10,674 nt of DNA from Galbitalea sp036495225 (lineage in GTDB: Bacteria > Actinomycetota > Actinomycetes > Actinomycetales > Microbacteriaceae), in contig DASXNG010000020.1 of the NCBI GenBank assembly GCA_036495225.1, positions 1 to 10,674 on the forward strand. Direction: 5' to 3'. The notes beneath the pieces were generated by a model, which saw only the letters and a program-made list of their open reading frames with translations, was not told the origin of the DNA and did no database searches. Of the stretch, positions 6,235-10,674 are shown in pieces; the first letter of the stretch is position 1; every line of letters starts with the position of its first letter. The position numbers and the translations under genes are program-made.

Positions 6235-7083
6235 ATGTCTTTCGCCAAGTTCAAGCCGGAGATCTGGAGCGCACTGCTCCTCGTCGCCCTGCGCAAGAAC
6301 CTCGTCTACTCGGTTTTCACGAACCGGGACTACGAAGGTGACGTCGCTAACGCCGGTGACACGGTCCGCATCACCTCGGTCGGTCGCCCCACCATCGGCA
6401 CCTACGTGCCCGGTGTGACCACCATCGTGCCCGAGCAGGTCGCCGACTCACAGCGCACCCTCGTCATCGACCAGTCGAAGTACTTCTCGGTGTCGATCGA
6501 CGACGTCGACAAGCGCCAAGCTCTCGGCGGTGTGCTCGCGCAACTGCAGGACGAAGGCGCGTTCGGTTTTGCCGACGTCATCGACCAGTACCTCGCGTCG
6601 TTCTACACGTCGATCCAGACCGCGAACCAGCTCGGTTCGATCGCGGTCAACTCGGCCACCACGCCGACCGACGCGTACGACAAGGTCCTCGTGCCGCTGA
6701 AGATCAAGCTCGACAAAGCGAACGTCGCGACCCAGGGCCGCAGCGTCGTCGTCACGCCTGAACTTCACGGCTGCCTCCTCCGCGACTCACGTTTCGTGAA
6801 GGTCAACGAGGCCGGCACGAGCGAGGGTCTCCGCGAAGGTCTCGTCGGCCGCGCGACCGGTTTCGACATCATGCTCTCGAACAACACCCCGAACACCACG
6901 GGTCAGGAGTTCGCGATCATCGGTGGCAACAACCGGGCCATCACGATGGCGGAGCAGCTCAACCAGGTTGAGGCGTACCGACCGCAGTCCTCGTTCTCCG
7001 ACGCCGTCAAGGGCCTTGTGCTCTACGGCGCGAAGAACGTCCGCCCCGACTCGCTGGCGAGCGCGCTCGTCACCGTCTCCTAA
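6235..7083 (+). CDS. Major capsid protein (HK97 fold)
   Basis: This 282-residue protein is expected to form the icosahedral shell. It follows the scaffold gene with a strong ribosome site (AAGGAG at 6223-6228, start 6235). The N-terminal arm FAKFKPEIWSALLLVALRKN (3-22), the motif AGDTVRITSVGRPTIGTY (40-57) and the long spine-like helix region around VDKRQALGGVLAQLQDEGAF fit the HK97-fold coat proteins of the P22/actinophage type that are expressed with a separate scaffold. The C-terminal part, AYRPQSSFSDAVKGLVLYGA, resembles the A-domain end of such coats. There is no N-terminal delta domain and no protease in the neighbourhood, so maturation is probably without cleavage. Codons are strongly C/G-ending, as expected for an abundant late protein. 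Confidence 0.9.
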   Translation: MSFAKFKPEIWSALLLVALRKNLVYSVFTNRDYEGDVANAGDTVRITSVGRPTIGTYVPGVTTIVPEQVADSQRTLVIDQSKYFSVSIDDVDKRQALGGVLAQLQDEGAFGFADVIDQYLASFYTSIQTANQLGSIAVNSATTPTDAYDKVLVPLKIKLDKANVATQGRSVVVTPELHGCLLRDSRFVKVNEAGTSEGLREGLVGRATGFDIMLSNNTPNTTGQEFAIIGGNNRAITMAEQLNQVEAYRPQSSFSDAVKGLVLYGAKNVRPDSLASALVTVS

Positions 7084-7107
7084 GCCCTCCAGAAAGAAGG
7101 CTGAATC

Positions 7108-7485
7108 ATGGCACGCGTAGCGCTTGCTCTCTCGCCCCTGACCCCGAACGGCGCGATCGCCGACCCCGCTGGTACCGCCCTTGTGGCTGGTGCCGGTAAC
7201 GGTCTCCAGATCGCGGCAACCGGGGCCAACCCGATGATCTACCTCCGCGTCGCAAACGCGTCCGGTAGCACCGCCACCGTCACGGTCCTCGCCGGCATTG
7301 CGCCCGACGTAGCCGCGATCTCCGCAGGGCAGGGACCGGTAACGGCCACCGTCCTGACCGCCACCACTCAGTGGATGGGACCGTTTGACACGTCCCGCCT
7401 CCAGCAGAACGATGGTTCGCTCATCATCGAGTCCAGCCAGATCGTCACGATCACAGCGTTCTCGATCGACGGCCGCCGCGTCTGA
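7108..7485 (+). CDS. Small beta-rich head protein (possible capsid decoration)
   Basis: This 125-residue protein is rich in Ala, Thr, Val, Gly and Ile with almost no charged residues between 10 and 85. It has alternating strand patterns such as MIYLRVANASGSTATVTVLAG (within 43-64) and SQIVTITAFSIDGRRV at the end, suggesting a small beta-sandwich or barrel. The position directly after the major capsid gene, following AAGAAGG at 7094-7100, is where capsid decoration or head-stabilising proteins usually lie. I do not recognise a named family, so the decoration role is inference from place and composition. Its stop TGA at 7483-7485 overlaps the ATG of the next gene by one base. Confidence 0.65.
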   Translation: MARVALALSPLTPNGAIADPAGTALVAGAGNGLQIAATGANPMIYLRVANASGSTATVTVLAGIAPDVAAISAGQGPVTATVLTATTQWMGPFDTSRLQQNDGSLIIESSQIVTITAFSIDGRRV

Positions 7486-7802
7486 TGCCCAAGGAAGACG
7501 AGGCCCCGCACGTCTTCATCCGTGGAGAGGGCGGTTCAGTGTTCAAACTGGACCTCCCCCTCCACGAAAGCATCGAAGACAAACTCGCCAAGGGCTACCT
7601 CACCCGCGTCGCAAACGCGGACGGTGACCAGTACGTGGAGAAGAAGGACGATCCGAAGATCACCTCCCTCCCCACAGAGCGCCCCGACCTGAAAGCCGGT
7701 AAGCCGGCGTGGGTCGGTTGGGCTGTCGCGAACGGCATGACGCCGGACGACGCCGAAGCGCTCACCAAGCAAGACCTGATCGAAAAGTTCCCAGCCAAGT
7801 AA
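7485..7802 (+). CDS. Hypothetical head protein with a small SAP/LEM-like C-terminal helical end
   Basis: This 105-residue protein starts in a TGATG overlap with the previous gene, so translation is probably coupled. Residues 8-50 look like a small beta unit (PHVFIRGEGGSVFKLDLPL, then HESIEDKLAKGYLTRV). A charged linker, DGDQYVEKKDDPK, follows, then a compact helical end at 72-105 (KPAWVGWAVANGMTPDDAEAL, then TKQDLIEKF). The end pattern, in which a short helix is followed by 'T(K)xDLIExF', recalls the SAP/LEM/Lsr2-end type of helix-extended-helix unit, known in phage head-region proteins of actinobacteriophages. No function is established; an adaptor or scaffolding role near the capsid is inference. 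Confidence 0.65.
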   Translation: MPKEDEAPHVFIRGEGGSVFKLDLPLHESIEDKLAKGYLTRVANADGDQYVEKKDDPKITSLPTERPDLKAGKPAWVGWAVANGMTPDDAEALTKQDLIEKFPAK

Positions 7803-7807
7803 CACCT

Positions 7808-7833
7808 GCGGGGCGTCCATCGCGGCGCCCCGC
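7808..7833 (+). other. 8 bp GC hairpin between head and connector genes
   Basis: GCGGGGCG (7808-7815) and CGCCCCGC (7826-7833) are perfectly complementary with a 10-base loop, 5 bases after the stop codon at 7800-7802. There is no T tract, so it is not a standard intrinsic terminator. It may protect the 3' end of the abundant capsid mRNA or reduce read-through into connector genes. The connector ribosome site GGAGG (7844-7848) lies just downstream and is not part of the stem. Confidence 0.5.
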
Positions 7834-7853
7834 CTCAGCTTCCGGAGGCCCGC

Positions 7854-8303
7854 ATGTCCATGTTCCTTGGGCCCTTCGTCATCCCACCCGCTCTCGCCTC
7901 GAGTGCCGACCTGGCCGCATGGACCGGGGCGACCGCGCCCGCGAACGCTGCCGCGCTTCTGCGTTCCGCCACCATCCTCGTGCTGGACGCAACAGAGGGT
8001 GCCTACTACAACGCCGACCCGCTGACGGGGCTCGCGACAGACGCGCAGATCAAACAGGCCATGAACGATGCGACCTGCATTCAGGCTGCCGCGTGGGCAG
8101 CAATCAGTTACGACCCCCTCGCTGGCGGCATCGTCACCAACACGGTGAAGTCTTCCAAGAAGATCGGGTCCGCCTCCGTCACCATCGAAGGCGCTGCCAC
8201 TGCGGCCGCATCGCAAGCCGCAGCATCCGGGCAACTCGTGCCCGAAGCGCTAAAGAAGCTGCAGCAGAACAACCTCCTCGGGAACGGGCCGTACAGCCTG
8301 TGA
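7854..8303 (+). CDS. Head-tail connector (adaptor) protein
   Basis: This 149-residue, mostly helical, alanine-rich protein is encoded first in the connector series. The segment LAAWTGATAPANAAALLRSATILVLDATEGAYY, which spans about residues 19-51, then a helix with AMNDATCIQAAAWAA (about 64-78), fits the small helical adaptors (SPP1 gp15/HK97 gp6 type) that bind below the portal. The late part, SASVTIEGAATAAASQAAAS, followed by LVPEALKKLQQNNLL, is typical of actinophage versions. The start at 7854 follows GGAGG (7844-7848). The stop codon shares bases with a GTG start of the next gene (GTGA at 8300-8303). Identification is by pattern and synteny, without a diagnostic catalytic motif. Confidence 0.7.
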   Translation: MSMFLGPFVIPPALASSADLAAWTGATAPANAAALLRSATILVLDATEGAYYNADPLTGLATDAQIKQAMNDATCIQAAAWAAISYDPLAGGIVTNTVKSSKKIGSASVTIEGAATAAASQAAASGQLVPEALKKLQQNNLLGNGPYSL

Positions 8304-8626
8304 GCGCCGACGACGTCTCCGACTTCTACATCCACAGCGCAACCGTGGAAGCGTTCCTCGGCACGAACGGCCTCGGCGTGGATACCTTCTCCGCAGCGGT
8401 CAGCGTGCTCGGATTCGCCGACAACTCCCGCAAACTCGTGCGCAATTCGGACGGCGAGCAGGTCATCTCCGAAACCACCTTCTACACGTACCCGTCGTGG
8501 GCGTCGTCGTTCGTCCCGAACTCGAGAGTCACCATCGACGGCGCGGTCTCGCGCGTGATCGGTGTCAACTCGAACACTTCCGGGGCCCTCGACCTGCCCG
8601 ACAACCTCGCCGTCACCCTCACTTAG
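8300..8626 (+). CDS. Head-tail stopper / head closure protein
   Basis: This 108-residue protein is predicted to close the portal channel after packaging. The start is GTG at 8300 in a GTGA overlap with the previous stop. The frame is open much further upstream, to 7709, but that part is an Arg-rich out-of-frame shadow of the preceding genes, and the protein-like sequence begins at SADDVSDFYIHSATVEAF. The body is beta-rich: VDTFSAAVSVLGFADNSRKL, then VISETTFYTYPSW, then FVPNSRVTIDGAVSRVIGVN. This is the layout of small head-completion proteins that carry a 'strand - tryptophan/phenylalanine - PxSxVT' barrel. No independent ribosome site is seen, so translational coupling is likely. The role is inferred from fold pattern, size and order. 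Confidence 0.7.
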   Translation: MSADDVSDFYIHSATVEAFLGTNGLGVDTFSAAVSVLGFADNSRKLVRNSDGEQVISETTFYTYPSWASSFVPNSRVTIDGAVSRVIGVNSNTSGALDLPDNLAVTLT

Positions 8627-8634
8627 GAGTCGCC

Positions 8635-9003
8635 ATGGCCGAGTGGTCGAACACGATGGGCGCAGCTTTCGATGAGTTCAATGCGCGCATCGAAGCTCGC
8701 ATGCCTGCCGCTCTCGCCAAAGGCACCGAGTACCTGAAATCCGTGGTCACACCGCTGGTGCCGATCGAGACCGGGCATCTTGCTGGATCCGGCGGTGTCA
8801 CAGTCGACGGCAACCAGGCGCAGCTCTACTACCCCGGCCCGTACGCCCTGTACCAGCACGAAGGCGTCTTCTACCGTCACGGCAAGTTCGGCGCACCGCT
8901 GCGGCACAACCACGGTGAGTCGTTCTTTCTCGAAGGCCCCGTGCAGCGGGAAGGTCAAACCATCATCCAGATCATCGGTGACGCGTTGCTGGGCGAAGGA
9001 TGA
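8635..9003 (+). CDS. Head-tail connector, HK97 gp10 / minor capsid 2-like
   Basis: This 122-residue protein starts with a helical part (MGAAFDEFNARIEARMPAAL, at 8-27), then has TPLVPIETGHLAGSGGVTVDG (about 39-59). The 'P(I/V)xTGxLxxS' motif is characteristic of gp10-like tail-completion and minor capsid proteins. It is followed by QLYYPGPYALYQHEGV (62-77), the 'YAxYxxxG' motif, and a C-terminal helix. Such proteins sit at the neck between stopper and tail tube. The start at 8635 follows AGGAG (8625-8629), which overlaps the TAG of the upstream gene. The end overlaps the next gene by ATGA. Confidence 0.75.
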   Translation: MAEWSNTMGAAFDEFNARIEARMPAALAKGTEYLKSVVTPLVPIETGHLAGSGGVTVDGNQAQLYYPGPYALYQHEGVFYRHGKFGAPLRHNHGESFFLEGPVQREGQTIIQIIGDALLGEG

Positions 9004-9440
9004 GCGACACGCAGGACCTCCTTACCGGGGTCGCGACCATGATCTCCGGGGTCGCATCGGACATTCTCTGGACGCCCAACACTGTCGGCGGCGGCATCGC
9101 CATGAAGACCATGCCCGACAACCCCGACCGCATCGTCGTGCTGAACGCCATCCCGCAAACCGATGACGCTGTGCTCCCGATGGGTAACTGGATGATCCAG
9201 ATCGCCGGCCGCGGTGCGCGAGGCAACCCCCTCGACGTCGACGGATTCATGGACGGCATCTTCCTGATCCTGCACGGCGCCACGAACCTCACCTTCGGCG
9301 CCCTGCACGTCGCGCAAATGTCGCGCTACTCGTCCATCCCGATGGGCCAGGACGAAGCCGTGCGCAACATCCGGATCGACAAATACTCGCTCGACCTCGA
9401 CTTCCCCGGCACCGCTGCCCGACCAGCGTCCGGCTTCTGA
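9000..9440 (+). CDS. Tail terminator protein
   Basis: This 146-residue protein starts at ATG 9000 in an ATGA overlap with the preceding gene. Helix MSDTQDLLTGVATMISG, then strands such as DRIVVLNAIPQTDD (about 43-56) and GNWMIQIAGRGARGNPLDVD (62-81), then helix and strands with 'SLDLDF' near the end, fit tail-terminator proteins (lambda gpU/SPP1 gp17/minor capsid protein PF12691 type). These cap the tail tube and join it to the head. A key family feature, a central 'hhQI.xRG' strand before a helix (here MIQIAGRGARG), is present. It lies directly before the leader of the major tail gene, the usual order. Confidence 0.75.
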   Translation: MSDTQDLLTGVATMISGVASDILWTPNTVGGGIAMKTMPDNPDRIVVLNAIPQTDDAVLPMGNWMIQIAGRGARGNPLDVDGFMDGIFLILHGATNLTFGALHVAQMSRYSSIPMGQDEAVRNIRIDKYSLDLDFPGTAARPASGF

Positions 9441-9539
9441 GCATCCCCTCCCAAGACCGCTGACAAACCGTCAGCGCATAACCCCAGCCCATCGGGTTTG
9501 GGGCTCATCACCATGCCCCAACGCCTTAGGAGGCACTCA
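9441..9539 (+). promoter_or_regulatory. Structured leader of the major tail protein gene
   Basis: This 99-base untranslated stretch has a perfect 7 bp hairpin CGCTGAC/GTCAGCG (9458-9464/9470-9476) with loop AAACC. Next comes a stem CCCCA (9482-9486) with TGGGG (9499-9503), continued inward by CCC/GGG (9488-9490/9494-9496). The same strand TTGGGGC (9498-9504) can instead pair with GCCCCAA (9515-9521), a 7 bp stem that ends 6 bases before AGGAGG (9528-9533). The two pairings exclude each other. AGGAGG is 6 bases before ATG 9540. Effects on expression are inference. Confidence 0.5.
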
Positions 9540-10253
9540 ATGTCAACAACCCTTGCCCGCAAGTTCAAGGTCGACGTCACCGCCGACCTGACCCTTGCCA
9601 CCGGCTGGCTCGCGCTCAACGGAATCAACGACTTCGACCCGGAGATCGCACCGAACCTCGAAGACACCACCGCGTACGACACCACCGGGTGGGGTACATC
9701 GGAGCCGACCTTGCAGGAGTGGACCGCCACGGCGACGTTCTTCCGTCGCCTCGTCGCCGGCGTGTACGACCCCGGCCAGGAACTCGTGCGCAACACTGTC
9801 GGCCAGTTCGGCAACGCTGCGCGTGTCGGCATCCGCTGGTACGACCGCAACGGTGGCCCCGAGGCTTACTCGGGCGTCGCCATTCCGGCGTGGAAGCGCG
9901 CCAACACGGGTGTGAAGAACGTCGAGCAGGCTACGGCGACCTTCACCGGCACCGACATCCCGCTGAACCTCGGCATCTCCAACCCGTACACCACCGCCTC
10001 CGTGCCGGTCATCACCGGCATCACCCCGGCCGGTGTCGCGGTCGGCGGTTCGGTCGCCATTCAGGGCCAGTACTTCACCGGCCTTGTCGCAACGACGGGT
10101 GTGAAGTTCAACGCGGTCAACGCTACGAGTTTCGCGGTCATCAACGACGGTCTCGCGATCGCCGTTCTGCCCGCTGGTTCCGCTGGCGCAACCCCGGTGA
10201 TCCTCACCAACGCCACGGGCGCCTCGACAGCGTTCTCGTACACCCGCGCGTAA
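9540..10253 (+). CDS. Major tail tube protein with C-terminal IPT/TIG-like (Ig-fold) domain
   Basis: This 237-residue protein builds the flexible, non-contractile tail tube (siphovirus type). Residues 1-150 are the tube domain: RKFKVDVTADLTLATGWLAL (7-26), then the EDTTAYDTTGWGTSEPTLQEW segment (within 41-61) and TATATFFRRLVAGVYDPGQE. Such 'TxxYDTxGW... ' stretches are typical of actinophage major tail proteins. After SNPYTTAS (147-154) a second domain starts at PVITGITPAGVAVGGSVAIQG (156-176) and runs to the end. The 'PxITxIxPxxGxxGGxVxIxG' pattern is an IPT/TIG Ig-like repeat, probably exposed on the tail surface and able to touch host envelope or glycans. The start at 9540 follows AGGAGG (9528-9533). 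An upstream ATG at 9498 in the same frame lies within a hairpin and lacks a ribosome site. Confidence 0.9.
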   Translation: MSTTLARKFKVDVTADLTLATGWLALNGINDFDPEIAPNLEDTTAYDTTGWGTSEPTLQEWTATATFFRRLVAGVYDPGQELVRNTVGQFGNAARVGIRWYDRNGGPEAYSGVAIPAWKRANTGVKNVEQATATFTGTDIPLNLGISNPYTTASVPVITGITPAGVAVGGSVAIQGQYFTGLVATTGVKFNAVNATSFAVINDGLAIAVLPAGSAGATPVILTNATGASTAFSYTRA

Positions 10254-10325
10254 TCGATCCCGGGCGGCGCGTGTGGGGATGCGCGTCGCCCGGTCATCCC
10301 CAACATCCCCGAAAAGGAAATCCCC
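10254..10325 (+). promoter_or_regulatory. Strong hairpin in the leader of the tail chaperone gene
   Basis: CCGGGCGGCGCG (10260-10271) pairs with CGCGTCGCCCGG (10282-10293), a 12 bp stem with one G-U, around loop TGTGGGGATG. No T tract follows. TGGGGATG (10274-10281) is also complementary to CATCCCCA (10295-10302), and ATCCCC recurs at 10306-10310 (as CATCCCCG from 10305) and 10320-10325, the last next to ATG 10326. The ribosome site is AAGGA (10314-10318). The structure could lower chaperone output relative to the abundant tail protein, by partial termination or translation control; this is inference. Confidence 0.5.
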
Positions 10326-10674
10326 ATGCTCAAGGACTACAAAGAGTTCGACCACGACCTGCTGAAACTGCCGATCAACGGGAAGGTCTACACGATCCCC
10401 CAGTTGGGCGCAGCGGATGCCGCACGCATCCAACTCGAGCAGGACGATCCCGACTCCCTGAAGCTCACGGCCGCGGAGCTGCGCGCATGCGTCCTCGGTT
10501 CGGCGTACGACGAGATGCTCGCCGACAACGTCCCGGCTCCCGCTATCGGTCGCGCACTTCTCACCGCGATGGCTGATGGTCTCCGTGGCCGCCAGTTCGC
10601 CGAACTGATGTGGGAGACCGGTGCCGACCCAAAAGCGATAGCCCGCAAGGTGAAGAAGTCGGTGAAGACCTCGA
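10326..10674 (+). CDS. Tail assembly chaperone (gpG-like; partial, cut by window end)
   Basis: The first 116 residues are visible, without a stop. The order after the major tail gene, and the pattern LLKLPINGKVYTIPQLGAAD (12-31), then LTAAELRACVLGSAYDEML and FAELMWETGADPKA, match the small helical chaperones of siphoviruses (lambda gpG-like; DUF7426-type actinophage family, by memory). They bind the tape measure and tail protein during assembly. In this family a second, longer product usually comes from -1 ribosomal frameshifting. A canonical CCCAAAA heptamer lies in frame at 10628-10634 (codons CCA AAA), and the -1 frame is open from 10577 to the window end. The start at 10326 follows AAGGA (10314-10318). 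The gene continues beyond the window. Confidence 0.8.
   Translation, partial: MLKDYKEFDHDLLKLPINGKVYTIPQLGAADAARIQLEQDDPDSLKLTAAELRACVLGSAYDEMLADNVPAPAIGRALLTAMADGLRGRQFAELMWETGADPKAIARKVKKSVKTS
10628..10634 (+). other. Candidate -1 ribosomal frameshift slippery site CCCAAAA
   Basis: The heptamer CCCAAAA fits X XXY YYZ and is in phase with the chaperone frame (C CCA AAA). Slippage would read CCC AAA AGC GAT and so on. The -1 frame then stays open to the window end (residues SDSPQGEEVGEDL), while the zero frame also stays open. A downstream stimulating structure cannot be judged because only 40 bases remain. Family precedent supports the idea; whether this copy is used is inference. Confidence 0.5.

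Noticed and set aside
5526..6341. 271-codon + frame overlapping the scaffold gene
   Set aside because: It is an Arg/Pro/Gln/Ser-rich product of the shifted frame of an Ala-rich protein, runs into the major capsid gene, and has no ribosome site.
7709..8299. N-terminal extension of the stopper gene (from 7709)
   Set aside because: The extension is very Arg/His-rich, overlaps two good genes, and protein-like sequence begins only at GTG 8300 in a GTGA coupling overlap.
10260..10293. Intrinsic (Rho-independent) terminator
   Set aside because: The stem is strong, but no T tract follows, and the next gene is needed for the same assembly step. Kept as a regulatory structure rather than a terminator; the same holds for 622-635, 5386-5400 and 7808-7833.
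1..10674. CRISPR arrays, insertion sequences, tandem repeats, integrase or attachment sites
   Set aside because: No regularly spaced repeats, transposase or integrase genes, or long terminal inverted repeats are visible. The tRNA-like element is not next to an integrase, so an attachment-site reading has no support here.

Overview
The window is a late structural (head and tail-start) gene module of a tailed double-stranded DNA phage or prophage. All genes are on the + strand and are packed tightly, with short overlaps and gaps. The host is most likely an actinobacterium. The DNA is GC-rich, the ribosome sites are AAGGAG/AGGAGG-like, the gene order matches siphoviruses of Microbacteriaceae and related actinobacteria, and one phage protein contains a domain that closely resembles the actinobacterial RNA polymerase alpha C-terminal domain. 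No integrase, lysis, replication or host genes are visible, so phage and prophage cannot be told apart.

Layout: 1-147 is the tail end of an unrecognised gene. 176-616 encodes a stand-alone RNA polymerase alpha-CTD-like protein. 676-1191 and 1181-2497 are the terminase small (tentative) and large subunits. 2508-4211 is the portal and 4192-5295 a minor capsid (MuF-position) protein. 5296-5446 is a 151-base gap holding a tRNA-shaped RNA without an anticodon loop. 5447-6217 is the scaffold and 6235-7083 the major capsid protein. 7108-7485 and 7485-7802 are two small head proteins. 7854-8303, 8300-8626, 8635-9003 and 9000-9440 form the head-tail connector, stopper and tail-terminator series. 9540-10253 is the major tail protein with a C-terminal IPT/TIG-like domain. 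10326 to the window end is the tail assembly chaperone, cut by the window edge.

Together, the terminase pumps DNA through the portal into a shell built from scaffold and major capsid protein. The connector proteins then seal the head and join it to a tube of major tail protein, whose assembly needs the chaperone. No separate capsid protease is present, so assembly is probably of the scaffold-dependent SPP1/P22 type.

The most unusual items are: (1) the alpha-CTD-like protein just upstream of the terminase, which keeps most DNA-contact residues and suggests phage control of host transcription; (2) the tRNA-like cloverleaf between the minor capsid gene and the scaffold gene, with an apparent compensatory swap of the D-loop/T-loop 19-56 pair and no anticodon loop; (3) mutually exclusive hairpins in the leaders of the major tail protein and chaperone genes; and (4) a CCCAAAA slippery heptamer in the chaperone gene. 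Similarities were judged by eye and from memory of the families; no database search or folding program was run.
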